Source of the DNA: Prevotella sp. DNF00663
GTDB lineage: Bacteria > Bacteroidota > Bacteroidia > Bacteroidales > Bacteroidaceae
Length of the DNA stretch: 64,000 bases
Reading direction: 5' to 3'
Assembly (NCBI RefSeq): GCF_001553265.1
Contig: NZ_KQ960613.1
Location: 33,341-97,340, forward strand
Below the pieces are notes generated by a model. It did not search any database. It was not told where the DNA came from and saw nothing but the letters and a program-made list of their open reading frames with translations. Of this stretch, positions 8,506 through 18,112 are shown one piece after another. The position numbers and the translations under genes are program-made. Each line of letters opens with the position of its first letter. Positions within the stretch are counted from its first letter, which is position 1.

Positions 8506-8575
8506 ATATATTGTCCGAAGAATAAGCCCTTCGTAGCCAGCAAGGTAGAGTGAAACGAAAGCGTAAAAACGCTCT
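8506..8575 (+). repeat. Diverged fragment of the 277-bp element
   Basis: TTGTCCGAAGAATAAGCCC followed by TCGTAGCCAGCAAGGTAGAG and AACGAAAGCG parallels the inner part of the 277-bp repeat (TTGTCCGAAGAGTAACCC, ATAGCCGGGGGTTGGAG, CGAAGCGG). This suggests an older, decayed copy. Confidence 0.45.
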
Positions 8576-8665
8576 CTACTTCCCACATAAAGGGAAAAAA
8601 CATTACAATTAAAAGAAATTATTCGCCCTCTCCTTCATAGAGAGGGATGAGAAGAAGTACCCTAT

Positions 8666-8942
8666 TGGGCAGTCTTTCAGACTGGATTCCCTTATCAATC
8701 TCCTTTCCGTAGGCCTAAAGGGCCACGGCTATGAAAAGGCAGTCCTTTGGACTGATGAATCCCAAATGCCTACATCGGACGAAAGATAACATATCAATAA
8801 ACGCCAAACAGAGGGATGGACAACCCTGAACATGGCTACATTGTCTAAAGAACAACCCATCAATAGCCGGGGGTTGGAGCGAAGCGGAAACCTCCGGAAA
8901 CAAAGACGAAACAATAAAAGAGTCTGATAAGACTCCCCAATA
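8666..8942 (+). repeat. 277-bp direct repeat, copy 2 (MITE-like)
   Basis: This is the second copy, in the same orientation as 7239-7515. Its ends are the better preserved: TATTGGGCAGTCTTTCAGAC from 8663 on the plus strand and TATTGGGGAGTCTTATCAGA from 8942 on the minus strand form an imperfect ~21-bp terminal inverted repeat. It ends 12 bases before the start of the YgbA-like gene, so that gene's leader and probably its promoter lie inside the element. Confidence 0.8.
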
Positions 8943-8954
8943 AAAAAGAAACTT

Positions 8955-9281
8955 GTGAAATCAATCAACCAAATAGAACAGGATAAACAAACCATTCGCC
9001 TGATGATAGAACTCTATTGCAGGCATCACCTACACCAAGACGCGCCGTCAAGGGAATACGTGGAACTCATCAACTATGCTTGCCGGCGTATTGACCATTG
9101 TCCTTTTGGTGTAGATAAACATGCCTGTAAAGACTGTCCGGTGCATTGTTATACGCCGCAAATGCGCGAGAAGATACGGCAAGTGATGCGGTGGAGCGGT
9201 CCGCGTATGCTATTCTATTCGCCTCGTGCCACACTCCGACATCTACAACAAATATTCAAACATCAATTCAGAAAGAAATGA
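8955..9281 (+). CDS. YgbA-like nitrous oxide-stimulated promoter family protein
   Basis: This 108-residue basic protein is rich in Cys and His. The pattern is MIELYCRHHH, CPFGVDKHACKDCPVHCY, then RQVMRWSGPRMLFYSP, matching the family called nitrous oxide-stimulated promoter protein (E. coli YgbA). The cysteines probably bind a metal. The biochemical role is not established, although E. coli YgbA is linked to nitrosative stress. The start appears to be GTG 8955, since no ATG lies close upstream. The TGA overlaps the ATG of the DUF1294 gene (ATGA), so they are coupled. Confidence 0.85.
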   Translation: MKSINQIEQDKQTIRLMIELYCRHHLHQDAPSREYVELINYACRRIDHCPFGVDKHACKDCPVHCYTPQMREKIRQVMRWSGPRMLFYSPRATLRHLQQIFKHQFRKK

Positions 9282-9544
9282 CTCTACAACTCGTCACCCT
9301 ATATCTCCTCGGCATCAATATCATAACGCTGGCAGCCCACGGCATAGATAAATGGAAAGTTCGGCATCATCAATGGCGCATTTCAGAAGTGGTGCTCCTA
9401 TTTTTAGCCTTCATTGGCGGAGCCATGGGAACTTTTCTGGGCATGCGCTTATTCCACCACAAGACACAGCATTGGAAGTTTCGCATCCTTGTACCACTAC
9501 TCCTTATCCTACAAATAGCCGCCTTGGTGTATTGCCGAAGTTAA
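9278..9544 (+). CDS. DUF1294 small membrane protein
   Basis: This 88-residue protein has the DUF1294 pattern: a first membrane helix (VTLYLLGINIITLAAHGID), the motif DKWKVRHHQWRISE, a second helix (LLFLAFIGGAMGTFLGM), then RLFHHKTQHWKFRI and a last helix. The family is widespread and uncharacterised. ATG 9278 overlaps the stop of the preceding gene. An upstream in-frame start at 9146 would run through that gene and is not credible. Confidence 0.88.
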   Translation: MTLQLVTLYLLGINIITLAAHGIDKWKVRHHQWRISEVVLLFLAFIGGAMGTFLGMRLFHHKTQHWKFRILVPLLLILQIAALVYCRS

Positions 9545-9625
9545 GAGAAGACACAAAAGAACACATGAAGAGCCAGTCCATGCAACTCAAGCAATCCGGC
9601 ATCGCTATGCTTTTTCACCTTATTA

Positions 9626-9657
9626 TTTGCTTTTCTGCGCTAAATTATGTAATTTTG
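9626..9657 (+). promoter_or_regulatory. Promoter of the tandem GNAT-like genes
   Basis: TTTG (9626-9629) and TAATTTTG (9650-9657) are 20 bases apart, a full Bacteroidetes consensus. Transcription from about 9665 would give a leader of roughly 120 bases before 9786, long enough for regulation, though I see no named element in it. Confidence 0.7.
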
Positions 9658-9785
9658 TAGACCTATATCAACGATAAATCATTAGAAATCAACGTTTTCT
9701 AAACATAGTGAACAGAGGCAATCTTTGTCGGTTGTTCAGTATATTGAGATAGTGATTTCGAAGTAAATAGTAAAAGAAAGAAAAG

Positions 9786-10937
9786 ATGCCATCTGTAGAA
9801 ATCAAGAAGGTAGAATCTAAGAAGGAACTCAAAGATTTTATCGAGTTCCACTATGACTTATACAAAGGGAACCCATATGACGTCCCAAACCTATTCAGTG
9901 ATGAACTAAACACACTCAGCCCGAACAAGAATGCTGCCTTCGACTTCTGCGAAGCCGAATACTATTTGGCTTACAAAGAAGGTAAGTTAGTAGGGCGTGT
10001 GGCTGCCATCATCAATCATAAAGCCAACGATAAGTGGGGCCAAATGAACGTTAGATTCGGATGGTTAGACTTCATAGACGACGAAGAGGTGTTGCGCGCA
10101 CTGCTCAAAGCCGTAGAAGACTATGGCCGACAGAAAGGAATGCAACACGTAGTGGGGCCATTGGGATTCACCGATATGGACCCGGAAGGAATGCTGATAG
10201 AGGGATTTGACCAGTTGGGCACAATGCCTACTATCTACAACTATCCCTACTATCCACAACACATTGAGCACATCGGAGGTTTTGAAGTGGACAATCGGTA
10301 TGTAGAATACAAAATAGCCGTGCCGGATACCATACCTGAAAAATTCGCCAAGATAGCATCAATGATAGAGTCAAGATACAATCTACACGTAAAAAAACTT
10401 ACGAAGAAGGATGTCTTTGAAGGGGGATACGGACGAAAAATATTCGAACTCATCAACTCAACTTATAAAGACTTGTACGGATACTCAGAGCTCTCAGACA
10501 GGCAGATAGACCAATATATCAATATGTACTTGAAATTGGCCGACCTGAATCTTATCACTTTAGTGGAAGACTGGAATGCCGATAAGAAGCTGTGTGGTAT
10601 CGGTATCACCATTCCCTCGCTGTCTATAGCCTTGCAAAAGTGCCACCGTGGACGACTGTGGCCAATGGGTTGGTGGCACCTGTTACGTGCCATTAAGTGT
10701 CATAAGACGGAGGGTGTAGACCTATTACTGATGGGTGTGCTGCCCGAATACCGTGCCAAGGGAACCAACGCCTTGATATTTGCCGACCTCATACCACGCT
10801 GCCAAGCCTACGGCTTCAAGTGGGGGGAGAGTCAGGTAGAGATAGAGAGCAACGAGAATGTGCAGAGTCAATGGGAATATCTGGAACGTACGTTGCACAA
10901 ACGTCGTAACTGTTACAAGAAAACCATCACACAATAA
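9786..10937 (+). CDS. GNAT-like acyltransferase, first of a tandem pair
   Basis: This 383-residue protein has no signal peptide. The N-terminal half (SKKELKDFIEFHYDLYKGNPYDVP, then AYKEGKLVGRVAAIINHKAN) and the C-terminal half (VDLLLMGVLPEYRAKGTNALIF) both look like GNAT folds. The latter carries a motif-A-like Arg/Gly acetyl-CoA loop. Proteins of this type are common in Bacteroidetes and are annotated only as N-acetyltransferase or hypothetical; the substrate is unknown. The next gene is a close paralogue 33 bases downstream, indicating tandem duplication and one transcript, probably continuing into parE. Confidence 0.7.
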   Translation: MPSVEIKKVESKKELKDFIEFHYDLYKGNPYDVPNLFSDELNTLSPNKNAAFDFCEAEYYLAYKEGKLVGRVAAIINHKANDKWGQMNVRFGWLDFIDDEEVLRALLKAVEDYGRQKGMQHVVGPLGFTDMDPEGMLIEGFDQLGTMPTIYNYPYYPQHIEHIGGFEVDNRYVEYKIAVPDTIPEKFAKIASMIESRYNLHVKKLTKKDVFEGGYGRKIFELINSTYKDLYGYSELSDRQIDQYINMYLKLADLNLITLVEDWNADKKLCGIGITIPSLSIALQKCHRGRLWPMGWWHLLRAIKCHKTEGVDLLLMGVLPEYRAKGTNALIFADLIPRCQAYGFKWGESQVEIESNENVQSQWEYLERTLHKRRNCYKKTITQ

Positions 10938-10970
10938 CGCGGCCAAGAAGCCTTTTATCTATAAAAATTG

Positions 10971-12122
10971 ATGAGCAATATAGAAGTAAGACAGATAACG
11001 AGCCGTAAACAACTGAAGGAGTTTATCAAGTTCAGAAACGACTTATACCGCGATTGTGAGTATGCTGTACCCTTCTTATACAGCGAAGAGATGGCTACAC
11101 TCGACAAGAATAAGAACGCATCGTTCGAATGTTGCCAAACCATTTACTTTATGGCTTATCGCGAGGGGAAACCGGTTGGACGCATCGCAGGTATCATCAA
11201 CGAACGCGCCAACGAGGCATGGAAGAACAATACCGTACGTTTCGGATGGTTCGACTTTGTAGACGACATTGAAGTATCCCGCAGTCTGCTCAACGCAGTG
11301 GAAGAGTGGGGACACAACAAGGGTATGGATGTGATGGCAGGACCATTGGGATTCACCGATATGGATCGCGAAGGAATGCTGATAGAAGGATTTGATCAGC
11401 TCGAAACAATGTATACCAATTACAACTATCCTTACTATGCTGACCACATGGAAAGGCTCGGTGGATTTGAAAAAGACAACGACTATAAGGAGTATCTCAT
11501 CAAAGTACCAGAGAAAATACCGGAAAAATTCGGCAAACTCAGCGCGATGATAGAGCAGCGATACAACCTGCATGCACACCAACTCACACGTAGAGAAATA
11601 CTGAAAGAGGGGTATGGACGCAAAATATTCGACTTACTGAACATTACATATAAAAACCTTTATGGGTTCTCGCAGCTGTCAGAACGACAGATAAAACAAC
11701 TCGTAGAATCCTATATGCGTATAGCCGACGTGAATCTCATATCGGTTATAGAAGATGGAAACAATCCCGGCAAGCCGGTAGGGTTCGGCGTTACGTTCCC
11801 ATCTTTCTCTCAAGCGCTACGCAAATGCAATGGAAACCTGTGGCCACTTGGTTGGTGGGAAATGTTGAAAGTGGCACTATGGCACCGTACAGAGGTGGTA
11901 GACTTGTTATTGATAGGCGTTCTTCCCGAATACAGAAGCAAGGGAGTGAATGCCCTTATCTTCAATAAACTCATACAACAGTGCCAAGAATATGGTTTCA
12001 AAATTGCCGAAGCTCTGCCTCAGATGGAAACCAACGAAGGGGTACAAAGCCAATGGCAATATCTAGAATCCATACAACATAAACGCCACAGGTGCTATAA
12101 GAAACAATTGATAAAAGAATAA
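10971..12122 (+). CDS. GNAT-like acyltransferase, second of a tandem pair
   Basis: At 383 residues this is the same length as its upstream neighbour and is colinear with it throughout. Shared blocks include VRFGWxDFxDD, [21 protein letters not shown], YGRKIFELxNxTYKxLYGxSxLSxRQI and GVLPEYRxKGxNALIF. By eye over half of positions agree. I chose ATG 10971 over the adjacent TTG. The conserved lengths and absence of indels suggest both copies are functional, perhaps as a heterodimer or with different acyl acceptors. It is followed 13 bases later by parE. Confidence 0.7.
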   Translation: MSNIEVRQITSRKQLKEFIKFRNDLYRDCEYAVPFLYSEEMATLDKNKNASFECCQTIYFMAYREGKPVGRIAGIINERANEAWKNNTVRFGWFDFVDDIEVSRSLLNAVEEWGHNKGMDVMAGPLGFTDMDREGMLIEGFDQLETMYTNYNYPYYADHMERLGGFEKDNDYKEYLIKVPEKIPEKFGKLSAMIEQRYNLHAHQLTRREILKEGYGRKIFDLLNITYKNLYGFSQLSERQIKQLVESYMRIADVNLISVIEDGNNPGKPVGFGVTFPSFSQALRKCNGNLWPLGWWEMLKVALWHRTEVVDLLLIGVLPEYRSKGVNALIFNKLIQQCQEYGFKIAEALPQMETNEGVQSQWQYLESIQHKRHRCYKKQLIKE

Positions 12123-12135
12123 CAACCAACGATAT

Positions 12136-14097
12136 ATGAAAGAAGAGGACAATATACCACAGACAGAACAAGTCGTCTACAACGAAGATAACATCCGAAC
12201 ACTGTCGGGTACGGAACACATCCGTACTCGACCGGGTATGTATATCGGCCGATTAGGCGATGGAACGTTGCCCGAAGACGGTATCTACGTGCTACTGAAG
12301 GAAGTCATCGACAATTCTATTGACGAGTTTAAGATGAATGCCGGTAAGCGCATAGAGATTGATATAGAGGATCACTTGCGCGTGACGGTGCGCGACTATG
12401 GCCGTGGAATCCCACAAGGAAGTCTTATCTCGGCCGTATCAGAGTTGAACACAAGCGGTAAATTCGACTCGAAGGCCTTCAAAAAGAGTATCGGTCTGAA
12501 TGGAGTAGGTGTGAAAGCTGTGAATGCACTCAGCTCTCATTTCACCGCATCGTCGTACAGAGACGGTAAAGTAAGGGTCGCTGAGTTTGAATGTGGTAAG
12601 CTTATTAAAGATACAACTGAAGACTCTGAAGACGAAAACGGAACGTGTATTTACTTTGAACCCGACAAGACGCTGTTCAAAAACTATAGCTTTCACGACG
12701 ACATCGTGGAGAATATGCTGCGCAACTACACTTACCTGAACATAGGACTGACCATTATGTTCAACGGAAGACGTATCCACAGCCGCAACGGACTGGAGGA
12801 TTTGTTGAGCGACAACATGACTAACGACGGACTATATCCTATCATCCACATCGCAGGAGAGGATATCGAGATAGCCTTTACACACACCAATCAGTATGGA
12901 GAGGAGTATCATTCGTTTGTCAACGGACAGCATACGACGCAAGGCGGAACCCATCAGACGGCATTCAAGGAGCACATTGCGCGTACCATCAAGGAGTTTT
13001 TCAACAAAGGTTACGAGTATACGGACATTAGAAACGGACTGGTTGCCGCTATTGCTATCAACGTTGAGGAACCTCTTTTTGAAAGCCAAACGAAGATAAA
13101 GTTAGGGTCTCTCACCATGAGTCCGCAAGAAGGAAGCGTGAGTGTGAACAAGTTTGTGGGCGATTTCCTCAAAACTGAGGTTGACAACTATCTGCATAAA
13201 AATCCTGCCGTGGCCGAGGTGATGCAGCAAAAGATACAATCGAGCGAACACGAACGAAAGGCTATGGCCGGCGTTACCAAACTGGCACGTGAGCGAGCAA
13301 AGAAAGCTAACCTCCACAACCGTAAACTTCGCGACTGTAGAGTACACTTCTGTGACGCAAAGAACGAACGTAAAGAAGAGAGTTGTATCTTTATTACGGA
13401 GGGTGATTCGGCCAGTGGAAGCATCACCAAGAGTCGCGATGTGACCACACAGGCGGTATTCTCACTGCGTGGAAAGCCCCTTAATTCGTTTGGATTGACC
13501 AAGAAAGTGGTTTATGAAAACGAGGAATTCAACCTTTTACAGGCCGCTCTCGACATAGAAGACGGGTTGGATATGCTGCGTTACAACAAGGTGATTGTTG
13601 CCACCGATGCCGATGTTGACGGCATGCATATTCGCTTACTCATCATCACTTTCTTCCTTCAGTTCTTCCCGGAACTCATAAAGAAGGGACATGTATACGT
13701 GTTACAGACTCCATTGTTCCGTGTTCGTAATCGCAGAACGAAAATAAAAGACAAAGAAGTGATTGCAGAAGCCGATGCCAAACTGCGTAAAGGCGAGCGT
13801 AAAAACGACTTTATCACGCATTATTGTTATACCGACGAGGAACGCAAAGAGTCTATCCGACGCCTCGGTCCGGACCCGGAAATCACCCGATTCAAAGGAC
13901 TTGGAGAGATTAGTCCGGAAGAGTTTGCCCACTTCATCGGCCCAGACATGCGCTTGGAACAAGTCACTCTCCACAAAAACGACCAAGTACAGAAGCTCTT
14001 GGAATACTACATGGGCAAGAATACTATAGAGCGCCAGAACTTCATCATCGACAACTTGGTAGTGGAAGAGGATATTCCAGAAGAAGCAGACTTATAA
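12136..14097 (+). CDS. parE: DNA topoisomerase IV subunit B
   Basis: This 653-residue type IIA topoisomerase ATPase subunit has the GHKL ATPase motifs EVIDNSIDE (56-64), DYGRGIP (87-93) and [14 protein letters not shown] (120-133). It also has the TOPRIM residues E422 (EGDSASG) and D491/D493/D495 (DADVDG). It works with ParC to decatenate chromosomes after replication. The shortened C-terminus and the [18 protein letters not shown] start fit the Bacteroidetes ParE type rather than GyrB. parC is not in this window. It follows the GNAT pair by 13 bases and precedes the S41 protease by 69. Confidence 0.93.
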   Translation: MKEEDNIPQTEQVVYNEDNIRTLSGTEHIRTRPGMYIGRLGDGTLPEDGIYVLLKEVIDNSIDEFKMNAGKRIEIDIEDHLRVTVRDYGRGIPQGSLISAVSELNTSGKFDSKAFKKSIGLNGVGVKAVNALSSHFTASSYRDGKVRVAEFECGKLIKDTTEDSEDENGTCIYFEPDKTLFKNYSFHDDIVENMLRNYTYLNIGLTIMFNGRRIHSRNGLEDLLSDNMTNDGLYPIIHIAGEDIEIAFTHTNQYGEEYHSFVNGQHTTQGGTHQTAFKEHIARTIKEFFNKGYEYTDIRNGLVAAIAINVEEPLFESQTKIKLGSLTMSPQEGSVSVNKFVGDFLKTEVDNYLHKNPAVAEVMQQKIQSSEHERKAMAGVTKLARERAKKANLHNRKLRDCRVHFCDAKNERKEESCIFITEGDSASGSITKSRDVTTQAVFSLRGKPLNSFGLTKKVVYENEEFNLLQAALDIEDGLDMLRYNKVIVATDADVDGMHIRLLIITFFLQFFPELIKKGHVYVLQTPLFRVRNRRTKIKDKEVIAEADAKLRKGERKNDFITHYCYTDEERKESIRRLGPDPEITRFKGLGEISPEEFAHFIGPDMRLEQVTLHKNDQVQKLLEYYMGKNTIERQNFIIDNLVVEEDIPEEADL

Positions 14098-14166
14098 ATT
14101 TGTTTCTCGAAAAGATAAGAGGTAGATGGCAAAATCTATAGAATCAAATATTAGAAGAGAACTTTC

Positions 14167-15798
14167 ATGAATACATTAGAAAATAGAAGAAAGAGCCTAA
14201 ATAAAAGTATTTTAGAGTGTAAGAGCCATTCCCATTCTCTTGCCTCTTATCTCTTCGCTTTTATATTATTGTCGTTTGTCTGTGCAGTACAAGCACAAAC
14301 AAATAACAATATGCGTAAGCTACAGATAGCAGAAATGGCTATCAACAACCTGTACGTGGACAGTGTGGACGAAGAGAAACTGATAGAAGACGGCATCAGA
14401 GGCATGCTGTCGAAGCTGGATCCACATTCTTCCTATACCACAGCAAAGGAAACAAAAAGCATGAACGAACCACTTGAGGGTTCATTCGAGGGTATAGGCG
14501 TGCAGTTCAACATGGTTCAAGACACGCTACTCGTCATCCAACCGGTCACCGGTGGACCTTCCGAGCGTATGGGAATACTTGCCGGCGACCGTATTGTCAG
14601 TGTCGATGGTGTCGCCATTGCCGGTGTCAAGATGGCGAAAGAAGATATTATGAAACGCTTGCGTGGCCCTAAAGGCACGAAAGTAAAGCTCGGTGTCATC
14701 CGAAGAGGCATTGCCGACCGTCTCACTTTCACTATTACACGCGACAAAATACCCGTTAAAACCATCGACGCTACCTACATGATTCGGCCTCAAGTAGGCT
14801 ATATTCGCATCGAAGGATTTGGTGCTACTACCTATAACGAGTTCATGGAAAGCGTCAAGAAACTACAACAACAAGGTATGCGTGACCTCATTCTCGACCT
14901 TCAAGAGAATGGTGGAGGCTATCTTATAGCTGCTGTCCAAATAGCAAATGAGTTCCTCCACAAAAACGATTTGATAGTCTATACCCAAGGGCGCACCGTT
15001 CCACGTCAAGAATACCGTGCTCAGGGCGATGGCAAATTGCTCGATGGAAAGGTCATTGTGCTTGTAAATGAATTCTCGGCATCGGCTGCCGAGATTGTCA
15101 CCGGTGCCATCCAAGACCAAGACAGAGGTCAGGTAGTAGGCCGACGAAGCTTTGGTAAAGGGCTCGTTCAACGCCCCATCGAGTTTCCCGACGGCTCTAT
15201 GATTCGCCTCACCATCGCACATTACTACACCCCAACGGGCCGTTGCATCCAAAAGCCCTATACCAAAGGCGACAACGAAGACTATGGTATGGACCTCGAA
15301 AAACGCTTCAAGCATGGCGAACTCTATAGTGCCGACAGCATCCACTTTGCCGATTCGCTGAAGTATCAGACCCTTCGACTCAAGCGAACTGTCTACGGTG
15401 GTGGTGGTATCATGCCCGATTACTTCGTTCCACTCGACACTACGCAGTACACATCTCTGCACCGTCAGTTGGCTGCCAAGAGTATTATCATCAACGCCAA
15501 CCTCAAGTATGTGGACAATAACCGCAAGCGTTTGCAGAAAGAATACACTTCTTTTACCGATTTCAACGCCCGCTACACTACGCCACAGAGTCTGATAGAC
15601 GAGATTATGGAGGAGGCTAAGAAGCAAAAGATCAAGCCCGTTGACAACAAAGAGCTGCAACGTACGCTCCCCACACTGCGCAACCAGCTGAAGGCACTCG
15701 TTGCTCGCGACCTTTGGGATATGAGCGAATACTTCCAAATCATGAACGAACAAAACCACGTGGTACAAAAGGCCGTAAGTCTATTGAATCATGAATAG
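14167..15798 (+). CDS. S41 family C-terminal processing protease
   Basis: This 543-residue periplasmic protease has an N-terminal membrane/signal segment (about 25-44, ending VQAQ) and a PDZ domain around GGPSERMGILAGDRIVSVDGV. The S41 core has the catalytic dyad Ser306 (FSASAAEIVTG) and Lys331 (RRSFGKGLVQ), 25 residues apart as in CtpA. The C-terminal ~160 residues are a helical extension usual in Bacteroidetes homologues. The enzyme trims or degrades envelope proteins, recognising hydrophobic C-termini through the PDZ. It is close behind parE and may share its transcript. Confidence 0.92.
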   Translation: MNTLENRRKSLNKSILECKSHSHSLASYLFAFILLSFVCAVQAQTNNNMRKLQIAEMAINNLYVDSVDEEKLIEDGIRGMLSKLDPHSSYTTAKETKSMNEPLEGSFEGIGVQFNMVQDTLLVIQPVTGGPSERMGILAGDRIVSVDGVAIAGVKMAKEDIMKRLRGPKGTKVKLGVIRRGIADRLTFTITRDKIPVKTIDATYMIRPQVGYIRIEGFGATTYNEFMESVKKLQQQGMRDLILDLQENGGGYLIAAVQIANEFLHKNDLIVYTQGRTVPRQEYRAQGDGKLLDGKVIVLVNEFSASAAEIVTGAIQDQDRGQVVGRRSFGKGLVQRPIEFPDGSMIRLTIAHYYTPTGRCIQKPYTKGDNEDYGMDLEKRFKHGELYSADSIHFADSLKYQTLRLKRTVYGGGGIMPDYFVPLDTTQYTSLHRQLAAKSIIINANLKYVDNNRKRLQKEYTSFTDFNARYTTPQSLIDEIMEEAKKQKIKPVDNKELQRTLPTLRNQLKALVARDLWDMSEYFQIMNEQNHVVQKAVSLLNHE

Positions 15799-15817
15799 TC
15801 GCTGAGAAGAAGTATCT

Positions 15818-17020
15818 ATGAATACGGCAACTTCCGAATTTATCCGTCTACATGCCACTGAAGATGTGCGACAGTTGGCTTTTCAAGCCGCTCGCTACCC
15901 TGATGTAGACATGAGGTTGGCTCTCGACCAAATAGCAGGTCGACAGGCTGCCTACACGAAGTTGCCCACATGGGCTGCCACCGACGGCTTACTCTATCCT
16001 CCACACCTCTCCATGGAGCAATGCAGTTCGGAACAAACGGCACACTATAAAGCACGTTTGGCCGAACGTCTCTGCCCACATGCCGGCTCATTGGTCGACC
16101 TTACAGGCGGTTTTGGGGTCGACTTTTCTTTCATGGCACGTTCATTTACATCGTGCACCTATGTAGAGCAGCAGACTCATCTCTACGAAATTGCCCATCA
16201 TAATTTTAATCTTCTAGGGCTAACACAGGCTCATATCATCTGCGGAAATGGCATTGAGCACCTTGAATCAATGCCTGCTGCCGACATCATCTTTATTGAT
16301 CCGGCACGTCGAGATGCCCAAGGAGCGAAGACAGTAGCCATATCCGACTGTACACCCGACGTACTTCGACTGGTTTCGCAACTCAAACAGAAATCTCTTT
16401 ATACACTCATCAAACTCTCTCCCATGCTCGATTGGCACCAAGCCGTGGTCGATATGGGCCGACAAGGCATGCCTGTTTGCGAAGTACATATCGTTTCGGT
16501 AAAGAACGAATGTAAAGAGTTGCTCCTCGTAGCCGAGGGTGAAAAGGCCGCACACAGTCCGCTCCGCGTCTTCTGTGTGAATGATAATGAAATGTTCTCT
16601 TACGACGATGAGGCCGAAGGAAACTATCCACAACGTATTCTGAATGGCGATATCACGCCCGGCAAATATCTCTATGAGCCACACGCTGCAGCCATGAAAG
16701 CCGGTTGTTATGGTTTGCTCACCAAGCAATGGGATGTGACTGCCGTCGCTTCCAACTCCCATTTATTTGTTTCCACCGATTTACAAGCCGATTTCCCCGG
16801 TCGCCGATTCCGCATCACAGCCGTCACTTCGATGAACAAGAAGAGCCTGAAAACAGCCTTGTCGAGCATCCATCAGGCTAATATAGCTACTCGCAACTTC
16901 CCTCTTTCAGCCCCTGAACTACGCAAACGACTACGACTGAAAGACGGTGGAGACGTCTATTTGTTTGCCACAACCGACACTTTGGGCAATCATCTTATCC
17001 TCATCACGAGTCCCTGTTAA
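15818..17020 (+). CDS. THUMP-like class I SAM methyltransferase
   Basis: This 400-residue cytosolic protein has a helical N-terminus, then a Rossmann-type methyltransferase core. VDLTGGFGVDFSFMA is motif I, and ADIIFIDPARRDAQGAK is motif IV with a DPxR signature as in RNA methyltransferases. A C-terminal region shows the compact THUMP-like domain pattern. Homologues are conserved across Bacteroidetes as single-copy genes with unproven RNA targets. It lies 19 bases after the S41 protease, so it is probably the last or next gene of the same operon. Confidence 0.82.
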   Translation: MNTATSEFIRLHATEDVRQLAFQAARYPDVDMRLALDQIAGRQAAYTKLPTWAATDGLLYPPHLSMEQCSSEQTAHYKARLAERLCPHAGSLVDLTGGFGVDFSFMARSFTSCTYVEQQTHLYEIAHHNFNLLGLTQAHIICGNGIEHLESMPAADIIFIDPARRDAQGAKTVAISDCTPDVLRLVSQLKQKSLYTLIKLSPMLDWHQAVVDMGRQGMPVCEVHIVSVKNECKELLLVAEGEKAAHSPLRVFCVNDNEMFSYDDEAEGNYPQRILNGDITPGKYLYEPHAAAMKAGCYGLLTKQWDVTAVASNSHLFVSTDLQADFPGRRFRITAVTSMNKKSLKTALSSIHQANIATRNFPLSAPELRKRLRLKDGGDVYLFATTDTLGNHLILITSPC

Positions 17021-17048
17021 GCAAATACAATCATAACTATCAAATAAC

Positions 17049-17915
17049 ATGAAACAGTTAAAGACTATCATTCTATTATCAATGGTGCTTCTGACCATCG
17101 CATTACAACCGGCAGAAGCTCGTAAAGTACAGAAAACACGCCTTACCATCGCCTCATTCAACCTGCGCATGGACACCAAAGACGACGGTATCAACCAATG
17201 GAGCAATCGCAAAGAACTCGTCAAAAGCCTTATCCGATTCCATGATTTCGACATCGTGGGAACGCAAGAAGGCTTCAAACACATGCTCGACGGCGTGGCA
17301 GAATTACCTGAATACGCTTGGATAGGAGAGGGACGCGACGGTGGAGACGATGGAGAACACTCGGCCATCTTCTACAAACGCGTCAAATACGAACTGTTGA
17401 AACATGGTGACTTCTGGTACTCAGAGACACCAAATCAAGTAGGCTTGGGATGGGATGCGAAGTGTTGCAACCGCATTTGTTCGTGGGGTAAGTTCCGCGA
17501 TAAGCTCACCGGAAAAGTATTCTTTGTCTTCAACTCGCACTACGATCACGAAGGAGAGGTGGCACGTCGCGAATCTTCCAAGCTTTTACTTAAGAAAATA
17601 CGCGAGATAGCAGGCACTGATGCCACCGTATTTGCCACCGGTGACTTCAACGCAGTGCCTACCGACGAACCTATTCAGACCCTTTTGGGCGACGGATTGC
17701 TGGCCGATAGCTACCGCATTACGCAACAGGCACCCTACGGAACAACCTGTACCTACCACGGATATAAAGTTCCCAAGCCCGGAAACGATTATCGTATAGA
17801 CTACGTTTTCGTCACCAAGGATATTCGTATCTTGCAATACGGCAGCTTAAACGAATTGCCTTACGGCCGTTTCCCATCCGACCACTTCCCCATTATGGTC
17901 AAAGCTGAGATGTAA
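17049..17915 (+). CDS. Secreted endonuclease/exonuclease/phosphatase family hydrolase
   Basis: This 288-residue protein has a signal peptide (1-24, cleavage near AEA). The EEP-fold hydrolase motifs are SFNLRMD, GTQEG (metal-binding Glu), FNSHYDH, TGDFNAVP and SDHFPI (catalytic Asp-His). Close Bacteroidetes homologues are mostly annotated as endonuclease/exonuclease/phosphatase with possible phosphodiesterase or sphingomyelinase-like activity; the substrate cannot be read from sequence. It follows the methyltransferase by 28 bases. Confidence 0.85.
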   Translation: MKQLKTIILLSMVLLTIALQPAEARKVQKTRLTIASFNLRMDTKDDGINQWSNRKELVKSLIRFHDFDIVGTQEGFKHMLDGVAELPEYAWIGEGRDGGDDGEHSAIFYKRVKYELLKHGDFWYSETPNQVGLGWDAKCCNRICSWGKFRDKLTGKVFFVFNSHYDHEGEVARRESSKLLLKKIREIAGTDATVFATGDFNAVPTDEPIQTLLGDGLLADSYRITQQAPYGTTCTYHGYKVPKPGNDYRIDYVFVTKDIRILQYGSLNELPYGRFPSDHFPIMVKAEM

Positions 17916-17923
17916 TAAAACCT

Positions 17924-17956
17924 ATCCTCTCCCTCTTCCTAGGAGAGGGAGAGGAT
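17924..17956. terminator. Palindromic terminator-like repeat
   Basis: The 12-bp arms ATCCTCTCCCTC (17924-17935) and GAGGGAGAGGAT (17945-17956) form a strong stem right after the EEP gene. There is no T run, so it may act as a processing or Rho-blocking hairpin. The CTCTCCC composition resembles the GC-rich dispersed repeats. Confidence 0.5.
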
Positions 17957-18000
17957 GGAAGTTAGCAGAAGTAAGCTAGAATAAAAACTACTAGAAAGTT

Positions 18001-18110
18001 TGAAGTTAACAGACATTTGTCCATTAACTCCCGTTATCTCCCTTATAACTTCTAATTACTCCTGCTATAACTCCTTTCCCCCTTTTATCTCCCCATAACT
18101 CCTTTAAACG
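18001..18110. repeat. Short-period low-complexity tract
   Basis: Degenerate repeats of about 9-11 bases alternate TAACTCC, TTATCTCCC and related words with no open frame. Similar tracts occur near 54.2 and 63.2 kb. Confidence 0.55.
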
Positions 18111-18112
18111 AC

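Larger units (their letters stand above)
8415..8954. other. Non-coding gap downstream of prmC, repeat-rich
   Basis: The gap holds part of the GC-rich repeat family (8421-8475), a diverged fragment of the 277-bp element (about 8506-8575) and copy 2 of that element (8666-8942). I see no gene or RNA of known type. Confidence 0.65.

Noticed and set aside
14863..15768. 301-residue minus-strand frame opposite the S41 protease
   Set aside because: It lies wholly antisense to a gene with clear catalytic motifs and shows no domain of its own.
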